A stretch of DNA of 64,000 nt. It comes from an uncultured Bacteroidales bacterium (GTDB lineage Bacteria; Bacteroidota; Bacteroidia; Bacteroidales; Bacteroidaceae). Position 1 is the first letter of the stretch, and every line of letters begins with the position of its first letter. The translations under genes were made by a program, and so were the position numbers. The notes below the pieces were generated by a model, which saw only the letters and a list, made by a program, of their open reading frames with translations, ran no database searches and was not told the origin of the DNA. Positions 34,903 to 47,082 of this stretch are shown in pieces. The stretch lies in contig CACZBC010000006.1 in assembly GCA_902779315.1 (NCBI GenBank), positions 1-64,000 of the forward strand. Reading direction: 5' to 3'.

Positions 34903-37203
34903 TTATCTCTTTTTCTTACCTTTAGCGGCAGGTTTGTACTCCTTGCTGAACGAATAAGGAGCCGCATCAGCCGTCGTTCCACGCTGTTGGTTGGGCTGGG
35001 ACTGCATAGTATAGTCCATCTTCATGCCAGCCACGAGGTCTGTGTGCTTGACAAAGTTCTTGCCATACTCAGCACCATTAACCTTGAGAGTTCCCACATA
35101 ACGGTTCTCGTCACTTTGTTGGGGGGCTGTAATGACAACATCCTTGCCGTTCTCGAGGTGCAGAGTCATCTTCTTGAAGTAAGGTGCGCCAAGAACATAC
35201 TCGCCACTGCCAGGACAAACGGGATAGAAGCCCATAGCCGTGAAGATGTACCAAGCAGAGGTCTGGCCGTTATCCTCGTCTCCGCAATACCCGTCAGCAT
35301 GAGCATTGTACATACGATTCATGGTTTCGCGAAGCCAATACTGTGTCTTCCAAGGCTGGCCACTATAGTTGTACATGTAAATCATATGCTGGATGGGCTG
35401 ATTGCCGTGAGCATAGTTGCCCATGTTCATGATCTGCATCTCGCGAATCTCATGGATAACGCCACCATAGTAGCTGTCGTCGAAGATAGGAGGAAGGATG
35501 AATACGCTGTCGAGCATCTGGTTGAAGACATCGTTGCCACCCATCAAGTCGATAAGTCCCTGAGGATCGTGGAACACACTCCAAGAGTAATGCCAGCTGT
35601 TGCCTTCTGTGAAAGCATCGCCCCACTTGAAAGGATTGAAGTTGGGAGCCCATTCGCCATTAGCAAGTTTGCCACGCATGAGATTGTGGCTCTTGTCGAA
35701 GAGGTTCTTATAGTTCATGGCATGTTCGGCATAGACCTTAATCTCTTTCTCGGGTTTGCCAAGAGCTTGTCCCAATTTATAAATGCTCCAATCGTCGAAA
35801 GCATATTCCAAAGTGCGGGCAGCACTCTCGTTAATGCTGTCGTAAGGAACGTAACCCAGCTTGTTATACGTTTGCCATTGCTTGCGACCACTAGTAGTGC
35901 GAGGCAGATCGGCATTTGCTCCATGCTTGACAGCCTCCCAAAGTGCGTCGATGTCATAGCCTCTGATGCCCTTGAGATAAGCGTCTGCAACGACACTTGC
36001 CGAGTTGTTTCCAACCATGCAAGCACGATGACCAGGAGCGCTCCACTCTGGCAGGAAGCCACTCTCCTTGTAAGCATTGGCCCAGCCCTCTTGCATCTTT
36101 TGGCTCATGCCAGGATACATCAGGTTAACCAACGGGAAAAGAGCGCGGAAAGTGTCCCAGAAACCAGTATCTGCAAAGAGGTAACCCGGCAGGACTTCGC
36201 CATTGTAAGGGCTATAGTGAACAATCTCGCCCTTCGCATTAATCTCGAAGAAACTGCGAGGGAAAAGGGTGCTGCGATAGAGACAGCTGTAGAAAGTACG
36301 CAAACGATCTACGTCACTATTATCATCCACATCGATGACACTCAGCACTTTATTCCATTCCTGGCGTCCTTCTTCACTTACTTGTTCCAAAGTTTTGCTG
36401 CCAAGTTCCTTGAGATTCTGTTCTGCTTGTTCGATGCTGATGAATGAACTTGCCACACGAACATTGACTTGCTCGCCTCGCTTTGTCTGGAAACCGACGG
36501 CAGCAGCTGCATGTCTGCTCGTAATCTCCATGGCAGAAGTACTCTCCTTGCCTTCGTCGGCAGTGGAAGTATAAGTGAAAGGACGGTCGAATTGCAGTAC
36601 AAAATAGTTCTTGAAATTGCGCGGAACACCACCACTATTGCGGGTTGTGTAGCCAACAACCTTGTTCTCTCCAGGAATGATCTTCACGTAAGATCCACGG
36701 TCGAAAGCATCTACGATGACAAAACTCTTGCCTTCCGGCATTGTGAAACGGAAGATGGCAGCACGATTGGTGGGTGCTATCTCAGTCGTTATGTCGTAGT
36801 CCGCAAGGTATACCTTATAATAATGTGGCTTGCTAACCTCTGCCTTGTGGCTGAACCAACTTGCGCGCTTGTCCTCATCATAGATGGGAGCATTGCCACA
36901 TTCGGGCATGATGTTGAACATCGCATAGTCGTTCATCCAAGGACTTGGCTGGTGAGTCTGCTTGAAGCCGCGTATCTTTTCGGCATCATAAGTGTAGCAC
37001 CATCCATTTCCCATCTTGCCTGTCTGGGGTGTCCAGAAGTTCATGCCCCAAGGCACAGCGATGGCTGGATAAGTATTACCCGTAGACAGACCGCCAGTAG
37101 AATGTGAGCCGACAAGCGGATTAACGTATTGTACAGGATCGTCTATCGCAAATGTATTTGCACAGAAGAGAGCGGCAATGGCTGCCAAAACGAGCTTCTT
37201 CAT
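34903..37203 (-). CDS. Glycoside hydrolase family 92 alpha-mannosidase (first copy)
   Basis: A calcium-dependent exo-alpha-mannosidase, 766 residues with signal peptide (MKKLVLAAIAALFCANTFA). The N-terminal beta-sandwich begins YVNPLVGSHSTGG near 26-38 and GNTYPAIAVPWGM; the (alpha/alpha)6 catalytic domain contains GFWDTFRALFPL-type FADTGFWDTFRALF near 345-358, YGGVIHEIREMQ near 580, AHGNQPIQHMIYMYNYSG and GDEDNGQTSAWYIFTAMGFYP near 650. All blocks look intact. The C-terminus ends in a basic stretch (KEYKPAAKGKKKR). One base separates it from the DUF1080 gene upstream. Confidence 0.95.
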   Translation of the reverse strand: MKKLVLAAIAALFCANTFAIDDPVQYVNPLVGSHSTGGLSTGNTYPAIAVPWGMNFWTPQTGKMGNGWCYTYDAEKIRGFKQTHQPSPWMNDYAMFNIMPECGNAPIYDEDKRASWFSHKAEVSKPHYYKVYLADYDITTEIAPTNRAAIFRFTMPEGKSFVIVDAFDRGSYVKIIPGENKVVGYTTRNSGGVPRNFKNYFVLQFDRPFTYTSTADEGKESTSAMEITSRHAAAAVGFQTKRGEQVNVRVASSFISIEQAEQNLKELGSKTLEQVSEEGRQEWNKVLSVIDVDDNSDVDRLRTFYSCLYRSTLFPRSFFEINAKGEIVHYSPYNGEVLPGYLFADTGFWDTFRALFPLVNLMYPGMSQKMQEGWANAYKESGFLPEWSAPGHRACMVGNNSASVVADAYLKGIRGYDIDALWEAVKHGANADLPRTTSGRKQWQTYNKLGYVPYDSINESAARTLEYAFDDWSIYKLGQALGKPEKEIKVYAEHAMNYKNLFDKSHNLMRGKLANGEWAPNFNPFKWGDAFTEGNSWHYSWSVFHDPQGLIDLMGGNDVFNQMLDSVFILPPIFDDSYYGGVIHEIREMQIMNMGNYAHGNQPIQHMIYMYNYSGQPWKTQYWLRETMNRMYNAHADGYCGDEDNGQTSAWYIFTAMGFYPVCPGSGEYVLGAPYFKKMTLHLENGKDVVITAPQQSDENRYVGTLKVNGAEYGKNFVKHTDLVAGMKMDYTMQSQPNQQRGTTADAAPYSFSKEYKPAAKGKKKR

Positions 37204-37204
37204 A

Positions 37205-37963
37205 TTATAACTCCTTAATCTTTACGTTCTTGAACCATACCTCGTTGCCATGATCCTGCAGGAGGATGCGACCATCACGATTGCCGAAGTCGGGCCAATT
37301 CTTGTACTTGCTGTAAGCCACAAGTGCGTTCCACTCTTGTGTATTGCGTTCATACTCAAGCATCTTCACGCCGTTGAGCCAATGCTCTACGTGGTTGCCC
37401 TGAACGATAACTGTGGCTGTGTTCCAAGTTGTAATGTCGAAAGGCTTCTGCTCTGGAGCAGGAATGAGGTCATAGAGAGAGGCAAGTTTGCGATTGCCCT
37501 TCACGCCAAGCTTTGCATCAGGATGACGCAAGTCGTCGAGAATCTGGAACTCACAACCGATGGCACTGCCTTCGCCCTGATTCATATCAGGGTCTACGAA
37601 GTACTTGATGCCGCTGTTGGCGCCTTCAGTAATCTTGAAATCGACTTTCAGGATGAAGTTGTGATAGGTCTTGTCTGTGACAATGTCGCCGCCATTCCCG
37701 CTTTCGGCACCATTTGCAGCTTCCACTTTGAGGACGCCATCCTCTATGCGCCAACCCTTTTCGGGAAAGGTCTGAAGCTTTGCTCCACGCCATCCGTTGG
37801 TTGTCTTGCCGTCCCAAAGGAGTTTCCAGCCTTCTCGCTGTTCCTGTTCGGAGAGGACATTGTCTGTTGTAGGAGCTGAAGCAGGCTGCTCAACCACTTT
37901 CTTTACCTTTGCAGATGCTGGCAGGATTGCCAACATCGCCATTACCAATATCGTTTTTTTCAT
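37205..37963 (-). CDS. DUF1080 protein (3-keto-disaccharide hydrolase family)
   Basis: A 252-residue secreted protein with signal peptide ([18 protein letters not shown]) and a jelly-roll domain: [16 protein letters not shown] near 46-61, [42 protein letters not shown] and a C-terminal [26 protein letters not shown] end. Family members hydrolyse 3-keto-glycosides or bind glycans. The upstream neighbour is a Gfo/Idh oxidoreductase that could make the 3-keto sugar, so the pair may perform oxidative glycoside cleavage; the link is inferred from family and gene order. Confidence 0.9.
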   Translation of the reverse strand: MKKTILVMAMLAILPASAKVKKVVEQPASAPTTDNVLSEQEQREGWKLLWDGKTTNGWRGAKLQTFPEKGWRIEDGVLKVEAANGAESGNGGDIVTDKTYHNFILKVDFKITEGANSGIKYFVDPDMNQGEGSAIGCEFQILDDLRHPDAKLGVKGNRKLASLYDLIPAPEQKPFDITTWNTATVIVQGNHVEHWLNGVKMLEYERNTQEWNALVAYSKYKNWPDFGNRDGRILLQDHGNEVWFKNVKIKEL

Positions 37964-37998
37964 TGTTTTTTGTTGGTTATGTGACTTGTATATTATCC

Positions 37999-39423
37999 TT
38001 AATCAATCTTGTAGAACTCTTCCCAACCACGGCGAGGAGGCATGCCGGAGAGCATGGCGTTTGCGAACTCGTTGTTGGTGAACTTCTTTGTTCGTGGGTC
38101 GAAGAAGAGCTGGGTGTTCAGTCTTTGAGCAATTACGCCGAGACAGAAGACCTGGCAAAGCACGCCTGCGATCTGGAAGGGAGAGCGTGTCTTCTCTTCA
38201 CCCTTGCAAGCACGAAGGAAGTTGAGGTAGTGATTGCTTGGGCTCTTAGGCACCTGAGGCAACTTATCCTTCATGGCTTCAGCCTTTTCCTTTGGAATGA
38301 TTTCGAGTGTACTGCCGTGACTGGCTCCCTTGAAGGTGAGGTCGCGACCATAGATGATCTTGCCAGGATTGATTTTCTGCTGAGTATATTCACCCTGACC
38401 ACTTGCAGGAATGCCGTCAGCCAACTTGCTCTCGCCATAACCTTCTGGCAATGGGGGCAGGTTGTCAACGCCGTCATACCAGATGACATCGCAAGGAGGC
38501 ATGTTTCCGCGAGCACCAAAGCGGAACTCGATGGTGCTGCTGAAGGGATAGAAGAACTCGTTGTGGTTCTTCGCATACTTCATGTTGATTTCGTATGGCA
38601 AGCCGAGATTGAGGAACTCGTGAACGGTGTCGAGCAGATGAGCACCCCAGTCACCAAGAGCTCCCATGCCGAAGTCGTACCAGCTACGCCAGTCACCCTG
38701 ATGATAGAGCTTGCTGAAGTTGTGGTAGCGAATGCCACCATGCCAAGTGTCGTAGTCCATTCCTTCAGGGATTGGGTCGCCTTCGGGCATCTTCGTCATG
38801 TTCCAATCGTACTTGTGCCAACGGCGATCATTGTTCATGTGGGCAACGACTTTGGTCACATCCTTGATGATGCCAGCTTCCTGCCAAGCCTTGAACTGGA
38901 AGTAGTTGGCTTCGGAGTGTCCCTGATTGCCGACCTGAGTGGCGAGTTCCGGGTGGCGGTTTGCCATCTCGATAAGAATCTCGCCCTCCTGGAAGGTACG
39001 GATGAGGGGCTTTTCACAATAGACGTGTTTGCCATGTTTCATGGCTGCCATGCAGACGAAGAAGTGCGTATGGTCAGGCACACTCACTGCAACTGCATCG
39101 AAATGGTCGCTGTACTCGTCGAAGAGCTTGCGGAAATCAGTGAAACGTTTCGCGTCTGGATACATCTTCAAGGCTTTCTCGCACTGTTTGCCTTGCAGGT
39201 CTACGTCGCAAAGTGCCACTACATCCACCATGTTTGTCTTGGCGAACTCGTCGATGTTCTGCTGACCACGATTGCCGATACCGATGTAGGCAATCTTCAC
39301 TTTCTCACTCTTCGGAGCTGCGGACTGCACTTTCTTCTTGGCAGCCAACAATTCACCCGGAGCCAAGGTAAGACCTGCAGTTGCCAGGCTCATACCCTTC
39401 AGGAAATCTCTTCTAGTTGACAT
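37999..39423 (-). CDS. Gfo/Idh/MocA-family oxidoreductase, Tat-exported
   Basis: A 474-residue NAD(P)-dependent oxidoreductase. The start at ATG 39421-39423 gives [18 protein letters not shown], a twin-arginine signal; the longer frame from 39477 runs upstream through the promoter. The Rossmann part has [13 protein letters not shown] near 46-58, VALCDVD, and YCEKPL near 140 with the conserved Lys; [13 protein letters not shown] near 260 supplies the typical active-site Asp/His. Substrate is probably a sugar or glycoside. First gene of the operon with DUF1080 (35 bp gap), GH92 and GH76. Confidence 0.92.
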   Translation of the reverse strand: MSTRRDFLKGMSLATAGLTLAPGELLAAKKKVQSAAPKSEKVKIAYIGIGNRGQQNIDEFAKTNMVDVVALCDVDLQGKQCEKALKMYPDAKRFTDFRKLFDEYSDHFDAVAVSVPDHTHFFVCMAAMKHGKHVYCEKPLIRTFQEGEILIEMANRHPELATQVGNQGHSEANYFQFKAWQEAGIIKDVTKVVAHMNNDRRWHKYDWNMTKMPEGDPIPEGMDYDTWHGGIRYHNFSKLYHQGDWRSWYDFGMGALGDWGAHLLDTVHEFLNLGLPYEINMKYAKNHNEFFYPFSSTIEFRFGARGNMPPCDVIWYDGVDNLPPLPEGYGESKLADGIPASGQGEYTQQKINPGKIIYGRDLTFKGASHGSTLEIIPKEKAEAMKDKLPQVPKSPSNHYLNFLRACKGEEKTRSPFQIAGVLCQVFCLGVIAQRLNTQLFFDPRTKKFTNNEFANAMLSGMPPRRGWEEFYKID

Positions 39424-39465
39424 AAAATAGTTGATTATCGTGTTGAATTTTATACTATCTGCGCA

Positions 39466-39496
39466 CAAAATTAGCAAAAATAGTCATATCTTCAAA
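39466..39496 (-). promoter_or_regulatory. Promoter of the oxidoreductase-DUF1080-GH92-GH76 operon
   Basis: On the minus strand TAATTTTG (plus 39466-39473) and TTTG (plus 39493-39496) are 19 bp apart, 43 bp upstream of the start codon. Confidence 0.7.
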
Positions 39497-39566
39497 GGTT
39501 TTGCAGTTAAAAAATGTGCAATTTGGCATGTTTTTTCTGTTTATGTTGCCTGAAGGCATAAAAAAC

Positions 39567-39732
39567 GACCTTAGTGACGTTGGCAATCGTATAGTGTTAC
39601 GATGACGATTGTATAGTGTTATGATTGCAATCGTATAGTGTGACGTTTGCAATTTACTAGTGTGACGTTTGCAGTTTACTAGTGTGACGTTTGCAGTTTA
39701 CTAGTGTGACGTTTGAGATTTACCTTAAGGTC
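39567..39732 (+). repeat. 22-bp tandem array F (6 units plus partial) with flanking inverted repeat
   Basis: Units at 39576, 39598, 39620, 39642, 39664 and 39686, then a partial ending GATTTACC. The first three end GTATAGTGT, the next three TTTACTAGTGT. GACCTTA at 39567-39573 and TAAGGTC at 39726-39732 form a perfect 7-bp inverted repeat around the array. It lies between two minus-strand transcription units. Confidence 0.93.
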
Positions 39733-39745
39733 ATTTGAAAAGATG

Positions 39746-39777
39746 AAAGGAGACGCCCTTCGAAAGACATCTCCTTT
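39746..39777 (-). terminator. Possible terminator of the sialidase operon
   Basis: AAAGGAGA pairs with TCTCCTTT 8 bp each side of a 16-base loop, downstream of the small gene at 39804. On the minus strand it is followed by a weak T-rich stretch (CATCTTTTC). Confidence 0.5.
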
Positions 39778-39803
39778 TCTCTAATGGACTGATAATCCGC
39801 CGA

Positions 39804-39965
39804 TTACCAATCTATATCCCAACCGCCTTCATCGGCAGTTTGTTCCTTAACGAATTCCTCGTTTCCAGGCTCGTCCGACACTAGAATGCTCGTTACAGTC
39901 AGCAAGCCGTCGACCATTTCGGCCTCATCTATCTGCAAGATAGGCACAATATATTTCCTTTTCAT
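39804..39965 (-). CDS. Very small protein downstream of the sialidase
   Basis: A 53-residue product from ATG 39963-39965 (MKRKYIVPILQIDEAEMVDGLL to GGWDIDW). It begins one base after the sialidase stop, so it is translated from the same mRNA. Features are a basic start, a central Val/Leu-rich stretch and a strongly acidic, Trp-containing end. Short proteins opening K-Y-I-x-P follow other genes in Bacteroidales, but I know no function. There is no signal peptide or membrane segment. Confidence 0.65.
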   Translation of the reverse strand: MKRKYIVPILQIDEAEMVDGLLTVTSILVSDEPGNEEFVKEQTADEGGWDIDW

Positions 39966-39966
39966 C

Positions 39967-42900
39967 TTACTTGAGAATCTTTTTGCCATTAATAATGTTG
40001 ACTCCTTTTTGAGTCTTGCTCAAACGCTGACCTGCCAGATTGTAGATAACCCCATTAGGGTTGAGGTCGAAGTCAAGGTTGTCCAGACCAGTTCCATCAT
40101 CACCAAAGATGATGTCGAAGGCCTTCACACCCGAACTTTCCTCTGCCTCAATATGGCTGCGGAAACCTGTCAGATTCTCTCCTGAATATTGCTTGAAGAG
40201 AGGACCGCTCTGTAAAGTATAGACGCTAGCCACTATGCTTGCCCTTGCAACAGTTGCAACATTACCAACAAGGTCGCTTGTATAATCGGCCTCATTGCCT
40301 TCGACGACGAAGTCATAAGTGCCCGCTTCTGCCTCTACAAGCACGCCTGAACCGGCCTTTACGGCTTCCACCTCATCGAAATGAATACTGTTGTAAGCCT
40401 CATTCTTAGTGGCAGAATAAGCCTTCACGCCAGTCGGAACAGTCAAAGCGACAGGACTGTAAAGAGTTGCCAAACCAAGTTCGCTGATGGTAACGGGCAA
40501 AGCTGGAACCTCCTCGACCGTCCAAGCATAGCGGACATCATTGTTATAAGATGTTCCGCGGTCAATCGAGTGGTTGGTTTCCCTGTCGTAACTATAGTAA
40601 CCATTTGTCCTGATAGTGTACTTCCCCTCATGGTAGCTGTTGAGGTCGATTGCCGCCTTGTAGCTGGTTCCAACGGGAGCCAAAGACTTTGCAGCACCAT
40701 CAAGATACTTGCCAGTTGAGTATGAAACCAAACCATCTGTGCCATAATACCAAATGGTGGTTGCATCGGTAGCCGCTGTGGTTGAGAGCGGACTTGTGGC
40801 AGTCAGGTAATAGTTTGAACCAGAACCTTTGAAGCGATAGAAATGACCTGGTCGAGGCGTCTTCACACCCTCGCTTTCTGCCTGCTCTTTATTAAAGAAG
40901 AACTGACTGTTGGTAATGTCCTTTATGTCCTGACTCCCTTGATAAACGATGCAATAACCAGTCGGACTCTTCGTTTCGTTCTTTGCACTTTCCTCGAAGA
41001 GAATGTCGAAAGTTCCGTCGCCATTGTTGAGGAGAGAGGAGTAAGCACTCCAGTTGTGTGTTACATTCATGCCTTGTGTCCAACTGGCGCCTCCCACAGT
41101 AGAGAAGTCGGTGACTGAGAAGCCCTCAGCCTTCGGCAAAGCAATGTAATAATACTGAATGTCGCGTCGCTGACCGCTGTACATCGGAGCCGTTTCCACA
41201 ACAACAGTATTCTTGTCGCCATAAGCGTCGTAAGCCTCTATCACCTCAACATCACCATTACAAGAAGTGGCAAGTGCATTATTCCACTGACCTTGAGTGT
41301 CCCACTTACCTGTGGCTGCATCGAAATCTGTATAGTTGAAAACGTTCACCCAACGAGAGCTGTTGCCCCTTCCAACAAGCAAAAGGTCACCATCTGGAAG
41401 CTCAACAACATGGGCTTCATCGCCGTCATTGGCTATTCCAGCACCCAGAACCTTCCATGTTTCACCGAAATCATCGGAATACATCACTACATCTTTGTCC
41501 GGAACATCAACTGCACTATAGAGGCGATTATACTGAGCGCCCTCGGCTTTGCGAGTGGATTGAGTAATCTTACCACTTGTAAAGAAGGCTCGCACAATGC
41601 CAGAACTGCCGTCTGCTGCTCGAAGGCCAGCATCCACGAAAGCCTGCATGATATCAGGCATAATGTATTCATAGTTGCCCCAAGTGACGCCACCATCTTT
41701 GGAGCGCCATCTGACGCAACCTTGCTGCTTTTGTGAAGTGTTGGGATTATAGGTTGAACCAGTCCACAGACTGTTACCTCCGCAACAAATCATCAAGACA
41801 TCATTGCCGGAGTTGCCTGGTGTATTGTCTGCCACAACTGCAGCATCACCAAAACTCCACTCAATAACGTTCGATGCGTTTGCACCCCAATTACCCTGAG
41901 CGACACGAAGGACTGGGCTCCAAGTCTCGCCATTGTCATCACTATAACGGCGCTCAATACTCGTTGCACCACCTCCAACATCAGTATGACCAGGACGATA
42001 GTCGGCAAATGCAATGAGTCGTCCACTTTGAGTTCGCACGATAGCTGGGATGCGATAAGCAGCAGTCATATCGTCTGAATAGTCGTTCCAAAGGTTCAGA
42101 CCATTGCCTGCAGAAGCGGTATAGTTCATCACAAGGGTTGAGCCAGAAGGAATATCGGCCAGTTCATTCGCTTCAATGCTGGTTCCATAATCAACCTCGC
42201 CAACCGTGAAACCTGTGAATTCATAGCCACGATAGCTGGTAGCTGTTGCCGTGAAGTTAATTGCTGCAAAGCCCTCCAACTTCTCTGTTTCTGTATTTGC
42301 ATAGAGGAATTTACTGATGGTTTCTCCTTTGAGAGACATCGTGACCTTGCCTATTCGAGTATTCTCAGCTTCAGTCGTTCCTGTCACATTGATGGCGAAA
42401 TTGAGGACGACATCTGTCGAAGGATGGAAATAAGCATCGAGGGCTGCAAGCACATTAGTCGCGTCGAAATCTGCAACTGCAATGATGGCACAGGAATTGC
42501 CTTCGTCTGTGGTAGTCCAACTGTCGAAACCGCCACCCGTAGTGAAGCCTGATGTAGCATTCATCGTTTTGCCATTGCCCTGGAACTTGAACAAACCGTT
42601 TGCCACTTTAGTCATAGTGATGGAAACTGGCACAGTTCCCAATGTTGCTGCATCGCAGGAAACAAACTTCTCCTCCGCAATACTCCATAGATAATAGCTG
42701 CCTTCGTAAGAAACAATGGCGAAGTTGTTGACGCTGTAACTGCTGTTCTTGACTGTGTTTGCCAAATTGCCATTGACCGTCGTATAATATCCTCGTTCAC
42801 AACGAATCGTGTATGCTTTGACGTTGCTCAACTCGTTAAGAGCTTCCACGAGACCTGCCTTCTTGTGAATGAACACTTTGACTGTAGAGTTCGATTCGCC

Positions 42901-43590
42901 AATAGTGCCTTCTGTAGTAAAGTCATCATAGGCAATACTGCTGTATCCGCGAATGAGGTTGCTTGGGATGTTGACTGCGCTTCCTGCTTCCTGTTTCACA
43001 GTTACGCTGTTGACGAGTGTTTCGCCATCATAAAGCTCGTAGGTGACATCAACTAGAGTTGCACCAGAATCATCAGCCAAATAGACCACAAAAGAACTTA
43101 CGCCAAGCCAGTTTGCAACAGTTGAGGCGTTTGCATACAACCAGAAATAAGTGGCAGAAGTTGAGAGGTCGGAGACCGTATAAGTGGTCTTGCTGCCTGG
43201 CACCAAGCTTCCAGTATATTCTTCAGCAGTATCGATGTAATACGGACAATTTGCAGGGCTTACACTGAAGCACTCTATCGTATATCCCGTAATCTTATAA
43301 CCTGATGGAGCTGTAATGGTTACCTTCTCTGGAGTCTTCGCTGCGGAAGTCTTGATAGCCATGCATCTTGAGCTCAGCCAATTGGCTTGATCGAAGGAAC
43401 CTGCAGTCAGGACAAGTCCTTCAAAACCAGAAGCTGCCAAACTTGTCAGGGTAGTTCTGTCTGTTGACCTTGCATTCAAGGTTCCGCAAGGATTTTGCGT
43501 TCCGTCCACAATCAGTGCTGTGTACGTTGCCGCGCTAGTGCCTATAGAACATAGCAAGGCTGTGAGGAATAGGATTAGCTTTTGTTTCAT
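39967..43590 (-). CDS. Secreted sialidase (GH33) with long N-terminal region
   Basis: Removes terminal sialic acids from host glycans. It has 1207 residues with signal peptide (MKQKLILFLTALLCSIGTSA). The first 500 residues contain beta-rich modules of unknown type. The six-bladed propeller starts with AYRIPAIVRTQSGRLIAFAD near 520 and carries Asp boxes YSDDNGETWSPV, RSKDGGVTWGNY and YSDDFGETWKVL. After it come a beta domain and a 25-residue tail (YNLAGQRLSKTQKGVNIING, then KKILK) like those of the GH76 and GH115 proteins. The gene has its own promoter and a small co-transcribed gene after it. No nanA/nanE genes are nearby. Confidence 0.92.
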   Translation of the reverse strand: MKQKLILFLTALLCSIGTSAATYTALIVDGTQNPCGTLNARSTDRTTLTSLAASGFEGLVLTAGSFDQANWLSSRCMAIKTSAAKTPEKVTITAPSGYKITGYTIECFSVSPANCPYYIDTAEEYTGSLVPGSKTTYTVSDLSTSATYFWLYANASTVANWLGVSSFVVYLADDSGATLVDVTYELYDGETLVNSVTVKQEAGSAVNIPSNLIRGYSSIAYDDFTTEGTIGESNSTVKVFIHKKAGLVEALNELSNVKAYTIRCERGYYTTVNGNLANTVKNSSYSVNNFAIVSYEGSYYLWSIAEEKFVSCDAATLGTVPVSITMTKVANGLFKFQGNGKTMNATSGFTTGGGFDSWTTTDEGNSCAIIAVADFDATNVLAALDAYFHPSTDVVLNFAINVTGTTEAENTRIGKVTMSLKGETISKFLYANTETEKLEGFAAINFTATATSYRGYEFTGFTVGEVDYGTSIEANELADIPSGSTLVMNYTASAGNGLNLWNDYSDDMTAAYRIPAIVRTQSGRLIAFADYRPGHTDVGGGATSIERRYSDDNGETWSPVLRVAQGNWGANASNVIEWSFGDAAVVADNTPGNSGNDVLMICCGGNSLWTGSTYNPNTSQKQQGCVRWRSKDGGVTWGNYEYIMPDIMQAFVDAGLRAADGSSGIVRAFFTSGKITQSTRKAEGAQYNRLYSAVDVPDKDVVMYSDDFGETWKVLGAGIANDGDEAHVVELPDGDLLLVGRGNSSRWVNVFNYTDFDAATGKWDTQGQWNNALATSCNGDVEVIEAYDAYGDKNTVVVETAPMYSGQRRDIQYYYIALPKAEGFSVTDFSTVGGASWTQGMNVTHNWSAYSSLLNNGDGTFDILFEESAKNETKSPTGYCIVYQGSQDIKDITNSQFFFNKEQAESEGVKTPRPGHFYRFKGSGSNYYLTATSPLSTTAATDATTIWYYGTDGLVSYSTGKYLDGAAKSLAPVGTSYKAAIDLNSYHEGKYTIRTNGYYSYDRETNHSIDRGTSYNNDVRYAWTVEEVPALPVTISELGLATLYSPVALTVPTGVKAYSATKNEAYNSIHFDEVEAVKAGSGVLVEAEAGTYDFVVEGNEADYTSDLVGNVATVARASIVASVYTLQSGPLFKQYSGENLTGFRSHIEAEESSGVKAFDIIFGDDGTGLDNLDFDLNPNGVIYNLAGQRLSKTQKGVNIINGKKILK

Positions 43591-43635
43591 GTCAGTTTAG
43601 TTTATGTTATTGTCAAAAAGATATAGTCTGCGCTG

Positions 43636-43667
43636 CAAATATATATCTTTTTAGCGAATAATACAAA
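43636..43667 (-). promoter_or_regulatory. Promoter of the sialidase gene
   Basis: On the minus strand TATATTTG (plus 43636-43643) and TTTG (plus 43664-43667) are 20 bp apart, 45 bp upstream of the start codon. Confidence 0.75.
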
Positions 43668-43766
43668 CTAACACTTGCTTTTTTCAGGAACACTTACGCG
43701 CAGGCCTGCGCACAAATATATTAATAATGTATAAGGAAGGGGCCCTTACAACAACAAATTTGGTTG

Positions 43767-43845
43767 GCAAACGTAACGTGCCTAAAAGACAAACGTAACG
43801 TGTTATCTTTGCAATCTTAACACGTTACGTTTGCTCTCTTAACCT
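43767..43845. repeat. 22-bp array G, rearranged into an inverted repeat
   Basis: Three 22-bp periods (43767, 43789, 43811). The first two read in reverse orientation and the last forward, so CAAACGTAACGTGTTA at 43790-43805 and TAACACGTTACGTTTG at 43818-43833 are perfect 16-bp inverted repeats around a 12-base loop. It starts just after trpS on the minus strand and could fold in its mRNA. A 14-bp palindrome GCGCAGGCCTGCGC lies nearby at 43698-43711. Confidence 0.88.
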
Positions 43846-43855
43846 TATGCGTTTT

Positions 43856-46773
<2,918 letters not shown>

Positions 46774-46784
46774 ATCTTAATTGT

Positions 46785-47078
46785 TTATCTTATTCCCGTG
46801 AGCAAGAAACGCCAAAGAATCAATAAGCCAAAAACAATAACGATGATTATAGGCCAGCCAAGTCTCGAACCGCTCTCCTTATGCCTTTGGGTACGAGGCG
46901 TATAGTTGATGAATGTGCCACGAAACTTGTTTGTGTCATAATTCTCCTCGCGAACAGGAGTTTCTCCTTGTTCGCGTTTTACGTCGTCTACCAGTTTCTG
47001 TAAGCGATCACGCGTTTCATCAGTATAAATACTTATTCTGTGATAGCTACGTGGCTTTCTTGTGCTGAATAATTTCAT
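46785..47078 (-). CDS. Small single-pass membrane protein of unknown function
   Basis: A 97-residue protein with a basic, soluble N-terminal 70 residues (RKPRSYHRISIYTDETRDRL, a likely helix) and one C-terminal membrane segment (WPIIIVIVFGLLILWRFLL at 75-93). No family is recognised, but small genes occupy this place between mutL and the OstA-like gene in related genomes. Spacing of four bases from the upstream gene and 11 to mutL shows it is translated in the operon. Confidence 0.75.
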   Translation of the reverse strand: MKLFSTRKPRSYHRISIYTDETRDRLQKLVDDVKREQGETPVREENYDTNKFRGTFINYTPRTQRHKESGSRLGWPIIIVIVFGLLILWRFLLTGIR

Positions 47079-47082
47079 CTTC

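Noticed and set aside
43698..43711. 14-bp palindrome GCGCAGGCCTGCGC as an operator
   Set aside because: Single occurrence without a nearby regulator; it may simply be part of a common intergenic repeat.
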